DNA from: Alphaproteobacteria bacterium
GTDB taxonomy: Bacteria; Pseudomonadota; Alphaproteobacteria; Acetobacterales; Acetobacteraceae
Reading direction: 5' to 3'
NCBI GenBank assembly: GCA_026400815.1
Contig: JAPLOI010000065.1
Coordinates: 1-35,196, forward strand
DNA: 35,196 nt
The translations under genes and the position numbers were made by a program. Under the pieces are notes generated by a model. That model saw only the letters and a program-made list of their open reading frames with translations, made no database searches and was not told the DNA's origin. This document shows positions 15,062-23,425 of the stretch, piece after piece (positions within the stretch are counted from its first letter, which is position 1; each line of letters begins with the position of its first letter).

Positions 15062-16747
15062 ATGGCCAAGTCGGGTGGGAAGCCGGGTGCGCGCAGCGGC
15101 GGGCGGCTGATCGCGGATGCGCTGGTGGCGCAGGGGATCGAGCAGGTGTTCGCGGTGCCCGGGGAGAGCTACCTGGATGTGCTCGACGGGCTGTACGCGG
15201 TGCGGCAGCGGCTGCATTTGACGACGTGCCGGTTCGAGGCGGGTGCGGTGAACATGGCCGAGGCCTATGGCAAGCTGACCGGCAAGCCGGCGGCGGCGTT
15301 CGTGACGCGCGGGCCTGGTGCCTGCCATGGCGCGATTGGCGTGCACACGGCGATGCAGGATTCGACGCCGCTGCTGCTGTTCGTGGGCCAGATCCCGTTC
15401 GAGGAAACCGACCGCGAGAGCTTCCAGGAGGTGGATTACCGGCGGATGTTCGCGCCGCTGGCGAAGTGGGTGACGCAGATCGACGATGAGCGCCGCATTC
15501 CGGAGCTGATCGCGCATGCGGTGGATGTGGCGGTTTCCGGCCGGCCGGGGCCGGTGGTGATCGCCATTTCGGAAGAGATGCAGAAGCGGATGGCCGATGT
15601 GCCCGATTTGGGCCCGGTGGCGGTTTCGCCGGCGCATCCGGACCCCGCCGCGATTGCCAAGATGATGGCGATGATCGGCCGCGCGAAGAAGCCGCTGGCG
15701 ATCCTGGGTGGTTCGCGCTGGAGCGAGCAGGCGCGGGCGGATATTCGCGAGTTCCTGGTGGCCAACAACATCCCGACCACCGTCAGCTTCCGGCGCCAGG
15801 CGCTGTACGATGGGACGCGGGACAATTTCGCGGGCGATCTGGGCGTGGGCAGCGACCCGGCGCTGGTGGCCAAGGCGCGCGAGGCCGACCTGATCCTGGC
15901 GATCGGGACGCGGCTGGGGGAGCCGGTGAGCCAGGGCTACACGTTGTTTGGGGCCGGGCATGAGGCGCCGATCGTGCATGTGCATCCCGATGGCAGCGAG
16001 ATCGGGCGGGTGACGCGCCCGGCGCTGGGGATTGTTTCGGATGTGAATACGTTTGCCGCGGTGGTGGCGGGCGAGCGTTCGGCGCGGATGCCGTGGAAGA
16101 CCTGGACCAAGGAGCTGCGCGCGATCCGCATGGCCGGGCTGGCGCGGCAGGAATACGAGGGGCTGAACCTCTCGGACGTGATGCACACGCTGGCCGAGCT
16201 GCTGGAGGACGATGCGATCCTGACCTGCGATGCCGGGAATTTCGCGACCTGGCCGCCGCGGTTCATCAACTTCAAGGACAACCAGCGCTTCATCGGGCCG
16301 ACGAACGGGGCGATGGGGTATGGCGTGCCGGCGGCGATCGGGGCGGCGATTGCGTTCCGCAACCGGCAGGTGGTGTGCTTCGTGGGCGATGGCGGGTTCC
16401 TGATGACCGGGCAGGAACTGGCCACCGCGTTCCACCATGGCGTGGCGCCTGTGATCCTGGTGTTCAACAACGCGATGTACGGCACGATCCGGATGTACCA
16501 GGAGCGGACCTATCCCGGGCGGGTTTCCGGCACCGAGCTGACCAACCCGGATTTCGCCAAGTTCATCGAGAGCTTCGGCGGGCATGGCGAGGTGGTGGAG
16601 GAGGCCTCTCAGTTCGCGGATGCGTTCAAGCGGGCGGCTGCCTGTGGGCGGGCGAGCGTGATTGAGCTACGGATGAACCCGGAGCAGATTACCTCGCGCG
16701 GGACGATCACGCAGCTTCGCGGTGGGCCGGCGCCTAAGAAGAAGTAA
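15062..16747 (+). CDS. thiamine-diphosphate-dependent enzyme, acetolactate-synthase-like
   Basis: The 561-residue protein has the three-domain layout of POX/AHAS enzymes. The N-terminal Pyr domain has the catalytic Glu59 in CRFEAGAVNMAEAYG and TRGPGACHGAIGVHTA. A central domain spans about 190-330. The C-terminal PP domain has the ThDP/Mg motif GDGG (442-445) ending at N469-N470. Members decarboxylate 2-oxo acids and transfer the aldehyde unit. No acetolactate synthase small subunit (ilvN) follows, and the sequence VHTAMQDSTPLLLFVGQIP is shared by IlvB paralogues and other family members. I would not call it the biosynthetic IlvB. An A/T-rich hairpin repeat begins directly after its stop. Confidence 0.9.
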   Translation: MAKSGGKPGARSGGRLIADALVAQGIEQVFAVPGESYLDVLDGLYAVRQRLHLTTCRFEAGAVNMAEAYGKLTGKPAAAFVTRGPGACHGAIGVHTAMQDSTPLLLFVGQIPFEETDRESFQEVDYRRMFAPLAKWVTQIDDERRIPELIAHAVDVAVSGRPGPVVIAISEEMQKRMADVPDLGPVAVSPAHPDPAAIAKMMAMIGRAKKPLAILGGSRWSEQARADIREFLVANNIPTTVSFRRQALYDGTRDNFAGDLGVGSDPALVAKAREADLILAIGTRLGEPVSQGYTLFGAGHEAPIVHVHPDGSEIGRVTRPALGIVSDVNTFAAVVAGERSARMPWKTWTKELRAIRMAGLARQEYEGLNLSDVMHTLAELLEDDAILTCDAGNFATWPPRFINFKDNQRFIGPTNGAMGYGVPAAIGAAIAFRNRQVVCFVGDGGFLMTGQELATAFHHGVAPVILVFNNAMYGTIRMYQERTYPGRVSGTELTNPDFAKFIESFGGHGEVVEEASQFADAFKRAAACGRASVIELRMNPEQITSRGTITQLRGGPAPKKK

Positions 16748-16910
16748 GGGTCTTCTTTTTCTGAAGCAAAAGAAGCAAAAAGACTTTTGTTTGTTTTGCG
16801 GTTTTGGGCGCCCGGTTCTCTGTTTGGAGGGCCGGGCGTTTGCCATTGGCGAACTCATGAAGTTTTTTTGCTTCTTTTTGTTCACAAAAAGAAGAGTCTT
16901 TCTTTCTTCC
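16748..16910. repeat. inverted pair of A/T-rich hairpin repeats around a GC-rich core
   Basis: The left copy (about 16748-16787, reverse orientation) has stem CTTCTTTT/AAAAGAAG (16752-16759, 16768-16775). The right copy (16860-16910, forward) has stem CTTCTTTTTG/CAAAAAGAAG (16871-16880, 16885-16894) and repeats 13633-13667 exactly over 35 bases. The core holds a hairpin CGCCCGG/CCGGGCG. The left unit follows the ThDP-enzyme stop codon directly and can act as a terminator. The same layout recurs at 20877-21010. Confidence 0.85.
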
Positions 16911-16951
16911 CTGGGTTGGCTAGAGTTTGGGTTCGAGCCTGGAGGTTTTTG

Positions 16952-18241
16952 ATGTCTCTTCCCCCGATGCGTTTCGTTGCCACCGGTGACAGCTTCATCA
17001 CGCGGCGGTTGGCCTCATCCGAGGCGTTGTGGCAGCTGGCGGACATTGTGCGCGATGCCGATGCGCGGTTCACGAATTTCGAGGTGTTGACGCCAGGGGA
17101 TGCGTTTCCGTTCGCGGTGAGCGGGGGGACGTGGGCGAAGGCGCCGGAGGGGGTGATCCACGATTTGCAGACCATGGGCTTCAACATGCTCACCTGGTCC
17201 AACAACCATACGTTGGACTATGGCTACGACGGGTTGGCGAATACGGCCGCGGCGCTGGACCGGAGCGGCATTCTGCATGCGGGGGTGGGGCGGAATTTGG
17301 CCGAGGCTTCGGCGCCGCAGTACCTGGAGTGCCCGCAGGGGCGGGTGGCGTTGATCGGGATCTGCTCGACGTTTCATGAGACGTCGGCGGCGGGGCAGCA
17401 GCGGCCGGATGCGATGGGGCGGCCGGGGATCAACATGCTGCGGTTCACGACGACCTATACGCTGCCGCGCGAGCAGCTGGCGGCGCTGGAGGCGATTGCG
17501 GGGTCGTGCGGGGTGAATGACGGGCACGCGATGCGGGTGAAGGCGGGGTTTGGGCGGGCGCCGGAGGCGGGGACGGTGCTGTTCGGGCAGCATACGTTCA
17601 AGGAAGGCCCGGTGGGCGTGGTGACGGAGGCGAACAAGGCCGACGTGGCGCGGACGCTGGCGGGGATATCGGAGGCGAAGCGGCAGGGCGATTATGTGCT
17701 GGTGAGCCTGCATGCGCATGAGGCGCTGGGGATGGACAAGGCGGTGCCGGCGGCGTTCCTGGTGGATTTCGCGCGGGCCTGCATCGATGCCGGGGCGCAT
17801 GCGGTGATCGGGCATGGGCCGCACGTGCTGCGCGGGGTGGAGATTTATAAGAAGCGGCCGATCTTCCATTCGCTGGGCAATTTCATCTTCCACAACGAGA
17901 CGATTCCGCATCTGCCGCAGGATTTCTACGAGAAGTTCGGGATGGGGCTGACGGAGAACGTGGCGGATGCGATCGACAAGCGGTCGGATTCGAATACGAA
18001 AGGGTTTGCGGCGGATCCCTGGGCGTGGAAGTCGGTGGTGGCGCGCTGGAACATGGTGGGGGACGAGGCGAACCTGATCGAGCTGATTCCGGTGGAGCTG
18101 GGGTTCGGGGTGGAGCGGTCTCGGCGCGGGACGCCGCGGCTTTCGGAGGATGAGGATATCCTGCCGCATCTGGCGAAGCTGTCGGAGGCGATGGGGACGA
18201 AGATTGAGATCGAAGGGAATATCGGGCGGGTGGTGCTGTGA
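16952..18241 (+). CDS. CapA-family protein (poly-gamma-glutamate-type metallophosphatase fold)
   Basis: The 429-residue protein starts at ATG 16952, six bases after GGAGG. CapA/PgsA features are FVATGDSFITRR at the N-terminus, RFTNFEVLTPG, MLTWSNNHTLDYGYDGL (the conserved NNH...D site), LVSLHAHEA and AHAVIGHGPHVLRGVEIY...PIFHSLGNFIF near the end. CapA is needed for poly-gamma-glutamate capsule export in Bacillus, but most proteobacterial homologues are of unknown role and may act as hydrolases. No signal peptide is apparent, so it is probably cytoplasmic. Its TGA overlaps the GTG start of the M20 amidohydrolase, implying a common pathway. Confidence 0.9.
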   Translation: MSLPPMRFVATGDSFITRRLASSEALWQLADIVRDADARFTNFEVLTPGDAFPFAVSGGTWAKAPEGVIHDLQTMGFNMLTWSNNHTLDYGYDGLANTAAALDRSGILHAGVGRNLAEASAPQYLECPQGRVALIGICSTFHETSAAGQQRPDAMGRPGINMLRFTTTYTLPREQLAALEAIAGSCGVNDGHAMRVKAGFGRAPEAGTVLFGQHTFKEGPVGVVTEANKADVARTLAGISEAKRQGDYVLVSLHAHEALGMDKAVPAAFLVDFARACIDAGAHAVIGHGPHVLRGVEIYKKRPIFHSLGNFIFHNETIPHLPQDFYEKFGMGLTENVADAIDKRSDSNTKGFAADPWAWKSVVARWNMVGDEANLIELIPVELGFGVERSRRGTPRLSEDEDILPHLAKLSEAMGTKIEIEGNIGRVVL

Positions 18242-19671
18242 GCGGTTCGAATACGGAACAGGTTTGGCGGCTGGTGGATGGGCACCGGGACGAGTTTATC
18301 GGGCTGGCGGACCGGGTGTGGGAGATGCCGGAGCTGGGCTACCAGGAACATCGCTCGGCGGCGGAGCATGTGGCGATGCTGGAGGAGCAGGGGTTTCGGG
18401 TGACGACGGGGGTTGCGGGGATTCCGACGGCGATCGTGGGGGAGGCCGGGGATGAGGGGCCGGTGATTGCCATTCTCGGCGAGTTCGATGCGCTGCCGGG
18501 GTTGAGCCAGGAGGCGGGCGTGGCGGAGAAGCGGCCGCGGGCGGGCGAGGGAGCGGGGCATGCCTGCGGGCACAATCTGCTGGGCTCGGCGGCGATGCTG
18601 GCGGCCACCGCGGTGAAGGACTGGCTGGCGGCGCAGGGGATCAAGGGGCGGGTGCGCTACTATGGCTGCCCGGCGGAGGAGAGCGGGGCGGGCAAGCTGT
18701 TCATGGTGCGGGAGGGGGCGTTCAAGGATGTGGACATCGCGCTCTCGTGGCATCCGGCGCCGTTCTGTGCGGTGAATCCGGCGCTGTCCTTGGCGCTGGT
18801 TTCCTATGATTTCGTGTTCACGGGGCGGGCTTCGCATGCCGCGGCCTCGCCGCATCTCGGGCGTTCGGCGCTGGATGCGGTGGAGCTGATGAATGTGGGC
18901 GTGAACTATATGCGCGAGCACATGCCTTCCGATGCGCGGGTGCATTACGCGACGATCGATCCCGGTGGGATCGCGCCGAACGTGGTGCAGAGCCGCGCGG
19001 TGGTTCGCTACATCGTGCGGGCGCGGGAGCTGCCGGAGCTCAATGGGCTGGTGGCGCGGGTGCAGAAGATCGCGCAGGGGGCGGCGCTGATGACGGAGAC
19101 GGAGGTGGCGTGGAAGGCCATTTCCGGCATGTCTAACCTTCTCGGCAATTCGCCGCTGGAGCAGGCGATGTTCGACAATTTGATGCATCTGGGGCCGCCG
19201 GACTGGGATGAGGCGGACCGCACGCTGGCGCGGGAGATCCGGGCGACGTTGCGGCCGGATGATATCGCGGGTGCCCATCTGCGGTTCGGGCTGGCGCCGG
19301 ATATGGAGACGGAGCTGTGCGACCGGATCGTGCCGCTGGGGAGCAATGGCGGCGGCAAGGGGATTGGCTCTACCGATGTGGGGGATGTCTCCTGGGTGGT
19401 GCCGACGGCGCAGATCCGCGGGGCGACCTATGCGATTGGCACGCCGGGGCATTCCTGGCAGCTGACGGCGCAGGGCAAGAGCGGGATTGCGCATAAGGGG
19501 ATGGTGCATGCGGCCAAGGTGATGGCGGCCACCGCGGTGGATGTGATCCGCGATCCCGCGCTGCTGGCCAAGGCGAAGGCGGATTTCGCGGCGCGGACGG
19601 CGGGAAACCCCTATGTGTGCCCGTTGCCGGATGACGTGAAGCCGGCGCTGGACATGGCCGCGGGGGGCTGA
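18238..19671 (+). CDS. M20-family amidohydrolase, AbgB-like
   Basis: The 477-residue zinc hydrolase starts at GTG 18238 in a GTGA overlap with the CapA gene. Metal-binding residues are seen in GHACGHN, CPAEESGAGK and LSWHPAPF, with a C-terminal site in GDVSWVVPTAQ. A dimerisation domain lies at about residues 195-315 (FTGRASHAAASPHLGRSALDA). The closest recognisable type is aminobenzoyl-glutamate hydrolase subunit B (AbgB), which cleaves an amide bond to glutamate. There is no AbgA-type partner in the window, so it may act as a homodimer on another N-acyl amino acid. Coupling to CapA suggests glutamyl-amide chemistry, which is inference. Confidence 0.9.
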   Translation: MSGSNTEQVWRLVDGHRDEFIGLADRVWEMPELGYQEHRSAAEHVAMLEEQGFRVTTGVAGIPTAIVGEAGDEGPVIAILGEFDALPGLSQEAGVAEKRPRAGEGAGHACGHNLLGSAAMLAATAVKDWLAAQGIKGRVRYYGCPAEESGAGKLFMVREGAFKDVDIALSWHPAPFCAVNPALSLALVSYDFVFTGRASHAAASPHLGRSALDAVELMNVGVNYMREHMPSDARVHYATIDPGGIAPNVVQSRAVVRYIVRARELPELNGLVARVQKIAQGAALMTETEVAWKAISGMSNLLGNSPLEQAMFDNLMHLGPPDWDEADRTLAREIRATLRPDDIAGAHLRFGLAPDMETELCDRIVPLGSNGGGKGIGSTDVGDVSWVVPTAQIRGATYAIGTPGHSWQLTAQGKSGIAHKGMVHAAKVMAATAVDVIRDPALLAKAKADFAARTAGNPYVCPLPDDVKPALDMAAGG

Positions 19672-19796
19672 GGCCGTGGCGGCTTGCTGACCATTGCGTG
19701 AAGTTGATGCCGATCCCGTGAGAGTGGGGGGCCAGGTGCTTCGCCGGCCGGGTGGGCGAGGCTATCCTGCCGCATGAGGCGCGCGAGGAGTGCGGG

Positions 19797-20504
19797 ATGA
19801 GCAGGTTCGTGTCCTGGGCCGTGACGCATCCTGGTGCTGTGCGGCGGCACAATGAGGACAGTTTCGTGGATCGGCCGGACCTCGGCCTGTGGGCGGTGGC
19901 GGATGGGGCCGGGGGGCATGATGCCGGCGAAGTGGCGGCCGCGATGCTGAAGCAGGCGCTGGAGGGCGTTCCGGCGGGGCTGGCTGGGGGCGCGCTGATG
20001 GACGAGGTGCGGGCGCGGGTGGAAGGCGTTCACCAGGCGTTGCGCGCGGAGGCGGCGGAGCGGGGGCCGCGATCGATCATCGCTTCCACATTGGTGGTGC
20101 TGCTGGTTCAGGGCGGCGAGGTGGCGTGCCTTTGGGCCGGGGATGCGCGGGCCTATCGGCTGCGCGATGGGGTTCTTTCGCAGATGACGCGGGATCATTC
20201 GCTGGTGCAGGCGCTGGTGGATGCAGGCGCGATCACCGAGGCGGAGGCGGAGCGGCATCCGCGTGCCAATGTGATCACGCGGGCGGTGGGGGCGGAGGCG
20301 GCGCTGGAGCTGGAGGAGGTTCGCCAAGGCCTGGCCTCCGGGGACCGGTTCCTGCTGTGCAGTGACGGGCTGAACAAGGCGGTGCCGGAGGCCGAGTTGG
20401 CGGCGTTGCTGGCGGGCCCGCTGCCGGCAGAGCGGCTGGTGGATGCGGCGCTGGCGCGGCGGGCGAGCGACAACGTGACCGCCGTGGCGATCGCGGTGGG
20501 CTGA
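19797..20504 (+). CDS. PP2C-family protein serine/threonine phosphatase
   Basis: The 235-residue bacterial PP2C (Stp/PppA type) starts at ATG 19797 with GAGGAG upstream. The metal-binding motifs are in order: RRHNEDSF, VADGAGGHDAGE (usual DGMGGH with a variant), AGDARAYRLRDG, LLCSDGLNKAV and the terminal SDNVTAVAI. MTRDHSLVQALVDAGAITEAEA is the typical flap region. It would remove phosphate from Ser/Thr in the cytoplasm. PppA-like enzymes often sit with type VI secretion or Hanks kinases, but neither is nearby, so its target is unknown. Confidence 0.92.
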   Translation: MSRFVSWAVTHPGAVRRHNEDSFVDRPDLGLWAVADGAGGHDAGEVAAAMLKQALEGVPAGLAGGALMDEVRARVEGVHQALRAEAAERGPRSIIASTLVVLLVQGGEVACLWAGDARAYRLRDGVLSQMTRDHSLVQALVDAGAITEAEAERHPRANVITRAVGAEAALELEEVRQGLASGDRFLLCSDGLNKAVPEAELAALLAGPLPAERLVDAALARRASDNVTAVAIAVG

Positions 20505-20619
20505 CGGTTTTGCGGCATCACGATGCCGGAATGGCGCAACTGCACCGCGGTTGCCGCGTTGGTTGCCTGTTGTGGACCGGTGGGGCGCGGTGCCCCCGAC
20601 CATTCAGGAGCACTGCACC

Positions 20620-20877
20620 ATGTCGATCATCGGGTGGCTCATTCTCGGGCTGATGTCTGGCTTCATTGCCAGCAAGTTTGTGAATGACAGTGGCCAGGGG
20701 CTGGTGTTGAACATCGTGCTGGGCATTGTGGGTGCGATTGTGGGCGGCTTCATCTTCTCCTCGCTCGGTGGTGCGGCGGTGACGGGAGTGAACATTTATT
20801 CGATGTTCGTCTCTGTGGTTGGGGCGATTTTGGTGCTGTTCCTGTACCATGTGATTGCGGGGCGGCGGATGGCGTAA
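20620..20877 (+). CDS. GlsB/YeaQ/YmgE-family small membrane protein
   Basis: The 85-residue protein has three hydrophobic segments: IIGWLILGLMSGFIASK, the Gly-rich LNIVLGIVGAIVGGFIF, and FVSVVGAILVLFLYHVI. This is the transglycosylase-associated/GlsB stress-protein family (Pfam PF04226), induced by general stress in several bacteria; the molecular role is unknown. The start is ATG 20620 with AGGAG at 20606-20610. An A/T-rich hairpin repeat begins at its stop codon and probably ends the transcript. Confidence 0.93.
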   Translation: MSIIGWLILGLMSGFIASKFVNDSGQGLVLNIVLGIVGAIVGGFIFSSLGGAAVTGVNIYSMFVSVVGAILVLFLYHVIAGRRMA

Positions 20878-21010
20878 GAAAGAATCTTCTTTTTCTGAAG
20901 AAAAAGAAGCAAAAAGACTTTATTTGCTAGGGCGCGTGCTGGGGGTCTGGCGCGCGTGCAAATCAATAAAAGTTTTTTGGTTCTTTTTTTCAAAAAAGAA
21001 CATTCTTCCT
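20877..21010. repeat. second inverted pair of A/T-rich hairpin repeats
   Basis: The left copy (20877-20923, reverse) has stem CTTCTTTTT/AAAAAGAAG (20886-20894, 20901-20909). The right copy (about 20968-21010, forward) has GTTCTTTTTT/AAAAAAGAAC (20980-20989, 20992-21001). The core contains GCGCGTGC twice. The arrangement matches 16748-16910. Confidence 0.85.
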
Positions 21011-21015
21011 TCGCG

Positions 21016-21047
21016 TTGACCACGTATGCAACCGCAGCCGGTTGCAT
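21016..21047 (+). promoter_or_regulatory. promoter-overlapping palindrome, likely operator
   Basis: A -35-like TTGACC (21016-21021) is followed by the perfect inverted repeat ATGCAACCG-cagc-CGGTTGCAT (21026-21047), which would cover the -10 region of the gene at 21098. The decamer ACGTATGCAA (21022-21031) recurs in the same sense before the paralogue at 25455-26474. Nine-base half-sites without mismatch point to a dimeric repressor. The LacI-type regulator encoded at 22259 is the obvious candidate, but the 4-base spacer is not classical for LacI operators. Confidence 0.5.
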
Positions 21048-21097
21048 CGTGATGCCATGGCGGGCACAGAATGCTGCCTGCTGACCCAGGAGGCATC

Positions 21098-22234
21098 ATG
21101 GCCGAGCGAGACCACAGCGACCGCATCACCCCGCTGGCGCCGGCGACCCATCCTGGCCAGGGCGTGTTGCAGGTGGAGCGGCGGGACTTCACCGACCTGG
21201 TGCCGGAGGACCGGCCGCGGGCGCAGCCGATGCGTGGGTTCGATCCGATCTATACCGACATCGTGGACTATATCGTGCGCTGCACGCACCGGATTTGGGA
21301 TGAGCGCGATATCGGGCTGATCTACAGCCACTACACCCACAATGCCGCGGTGTACTACAACCTCGGTGCCGTGCATGACCGCGAGGCGATCGTGCGCGAT
21401 ACGATCCAGCGGCTGGTGAGTTTTCCGGAACGGCGCGGGCAGGCCACGCAGGTCGTGTGGCGCGGCAATGATGTGGACGGGTTCTATACCTCCCACCTGG
21501 TGACCGGGGTGGGGCGGCATACGCAGTTCGGGCATCTCGGTGCGCCGACGGGGCGGACATTCACCTCGCGCACCATTGCCGACTGCATGATCCTGAGCAA
21601 CCGCATCTACCGGGAGTGGATTGTGAGCGACAGCATGGCGCAGCTGCGCCAGCTGGGGCTGGACCCGCATCCGATCGCCGAGAAGATGGCGAAGGACCTG
21701 CATTCCAAGGGGCAGGGGGCGCTGGATTTCGGCGAGAACCGGCGGCTGGTGGGGCAGTATCCGCCGGAGGCCGAGGCGGATATCTCGCTGGCGCATTCGG
21801 ACAGTGAGGCGGAGTGCCTGCGCTGGATGCATGAGGCGTACAACAAGCGGATGCTGGGGGTGATCAGCCGCGTCTATGCGCCGACGGTGCTGTACCACGG
21901 GCCGAACATGCGCGAGCTGTATGGCTCGGCCGCGGTGCTGCAGGCGACGCTGAAGCTGATCGGGACCTTGCCGGATTGCGCCTTCGTGCCGCAGCACATC
22001 TGCTCCGTGCCGTGCGAGGAAGGCGGCGAGAAGATCGCGGTGCGCTGGAACCTGGAGGGGCATCACCTCGGTTGGGGCCTGCTCGGCGAGCCGACCGGGC
22101 ACCGGGTGTTCCTGATGGGTGTTTCGCAGTTCCACGTGATCGACGGGAAGATCGTGGAGGAGTGGACGGTGTACGACGAGCTGGCGATGCTGGCGCAGAT
22201 CAAGCTGGGCGCGATGGGGACCGTTCCCAGTTAG
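21098..22234 (+). CDS. two-domain NTF2/SnoaL-like protein, paralogue A
   Basis: The 378-residue protein starts at ATG 21098, four bases after AGGAGG. It contains two NTF2/SnoaL-like alpha+beta barrels (about residues 40-195 and 235-375). TSHLVTGVGRHTQFGHLGAPTGRTF and IYREWIVSDSMAQLRQLGLDP end the first; VRWNLEGHHLGWGLLGEPTG and EEWTVYDELAMLAQIKLG end the second. The fold is used by polyketide cyclases, ketosteroid isomerases, dehydratases and ligand-binding proteins; the reaction here is unknown. It is clearly related to paralogue C (31218): 'IADC......I..EW...D.....RQ.G..P' is shared. It is followed 24 bases later by the LacI-type regulator, so the two are probably co-transcribed and self-regulated through the palindrome upstream. 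Confidence 0.85.
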   Translation: MAERDHSDRITPLAPATHPGQGVLQVERRDFTDLVPEDRPRAQPMRGFDPIYTDIVDYIVRCTHRIWDERDIGLIYSHYTHNAAVYYNLGAVHDREAIVRDTIQRLVSFPERRGQATQVVWRGNDVDGFYTSHLVTGVGRHTQFGHLGAPTGRTFTSRTIADCMILSNRIYREWIVSDSMAQLRQLGLDPHPIAEKMAKDLHSKGQGALDFGENRRLVGQYPPEAEADISLAHSDSEAECLRWMHEAYNKRMLGVISRVYAPTVLYHGPNMRELYGSAAVLQATLKLIGTLPDCAFVPQHICSVPCEEGGEKIAVRWNLEGHHLGWGLLGEPTGHRVFLMGVSQFHVIDGKIVEEWTVYDELAMLAQIKLGAMGTVPS

Positions 22235-22258
22235 CGCTTCCTGGGCCAGAATGGCCGC

Positions 22259-23284
22259 ATGCCAAAAGGTGGGGTGACATCGGGCGACGTGGCGCAGCTG
22301 GCGCGGGTTTCGCAATCCGCGGTGAGCCGCACCTTCTCGCCGGGCGGCAGTGTTTCGCCGGAGATGCGGGCGCGGGTGCTGGCGGCGGCGCAGCAACTGG
22401 GCTACCGGCCGAATGCGTTGGCGCGGGCGATGATCTCTGGCCGGTCGGGGCTGATCGCGCTGCTGGTGGCGTATCTGGACAATCATTTCTATCCGCAGGT
22501 GCTGGAGATGCTCTCTCGCGCGCTGCAGAATCGCGGGTTCCAGGTGCTGCTGTTCATGACCGATCGCGGGCGGCAGGACATGGTGGTGCAGCGGATGCTG
22601 CAGTACCAGGTGGAGGGGATTGTGATGGCGTCGGCCACGCTGTCTTCCAGCCTGGCGCGGGAATGTGCCAAGACGGGCACGCCGGTGGTGCTGTTTAACC
22701 GCACCGTGCCCGGGCTGCCGGTGAGTTCGGTGACATCGGACAATGCCGAGGGCGGGCGGCAGGTGGGGCGGCTGCTGGCGCAGGCGGGGCACAAGCGGAT
22801 CGCGTTCATTTCGGGGCAGGAAGACTCTTCCACCAGCCGCGACCGGGAGGCGGGGTTCGCCCGGGGCCTGGCGGAATGCGGCATGACGGCCTTTGCCCGC
22901 GCGGTGGGCGGCTACACCCGCGAGGGGGCGGCGCGCGCGGTGCATGCATTGTTCGGCGCCGAGGTGCGGCCGGATGCGGTGTTCGTCGCCAACGACCACA
23001 TGGCGTTCGTGGCGATGGACCTGCTGCGCGCGCAGTACGGCCTGCGCATCCCCGACGATGTCTCGGTGGTGGGCTACGACGACGTGCCGGAGGCGCGCTG
23101 GGCGGCCTATGACCTCACGACCGTCGCGCAGCCGGGGGCGGAGATGGTGGAGGCGACGGTGGCGATGCTGCTGGAGCAGGTGGAGCGGCGGGAGGTGACG
23201 CGGCGGGCCGCGGTGCTGCCGTGCCGGCTGGTGGTGCGCGGTTCCGCCCGCATTCCTGCGCCGGCGGCGGCGGGCGGACGCTAG
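22259..23284 (+). CDS. LacI-family transcriptional regulator
   Basis: The 341-residue protein starts at ATG 22259. The N-terminal helix-turn-helix is TSGDVAQLARVSQSAVSRTF (about residues 7-26), followed by the hinge sequence GYRPNALARAMISGRSG. The C-terminal periplasmic-binding-like ligand domain (about 64-325) has LIALLVAYLDNHFYPQVLE, VFVANDHMAFVAMDLLR and DVSVVGYDDVPEARW. LacI regulators of this type sense a sugar or related small molecule. Position inside the NTF2/ABC locus suggests it controls those genes and senses the imported compound or a product of it. Confidence 0.93.
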   Translation: MPKGGVTSGDVAQLARVSQSAVSRTFSPGGSVSPEMRARVLAAAQQLGYRPNALARAMISGRSGLIALLVAYLDNHFYPQVLEMLSRALQNRGFQVLLFMTDRGRQDMVVQRMLQYQVEGIVMASATLSSSLARECAKTGTPVVLFNRTVPGLPVSSVTSDNAEGGRQVGRLLAQAGHKRIAFISGQEDSSTSRDREAGFARGLAECGMTAFARAVGGYTREGAARAVHALFGAEVRPDAVFVANDHMAFVAMDLLRAQYGLRIPDDVSVVGYDDVPEARWAAYDLTTVAQPGAEMVEATVAMLLEQVERREVTRRAAVLPCRLVVRGSARIPAPAAAGGR

Positions 23285-23425
23285 ACTCGAGGCCACGGGG
23301 GCGAAAGGCGGGCATGCCAACGCCGGACCAACCGGCGCAACATTTGGAAACCGTCTTGTAGGGACCGCGCGCTAGCCTGGGGATGGCCGATTTTGCCGAA
23401 CGAGAGTCTTCCAGGTGGTGATCCG

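Noticed and set aside
15062-16747. Annotation as biosynthetic acetolactate synthase ilvB
   Set aside because: No regulatory subunit or branched-chain amino-acid gene is adjacent, and many ThDP-enzyme families share these motifs.
20990-23320. Long - strand open frame opposite paralogue A and the LacI regulator
   Set aside because: It has no domain motif, is rich in His, Arg and Pro, and lies opposite two well-supported genes.
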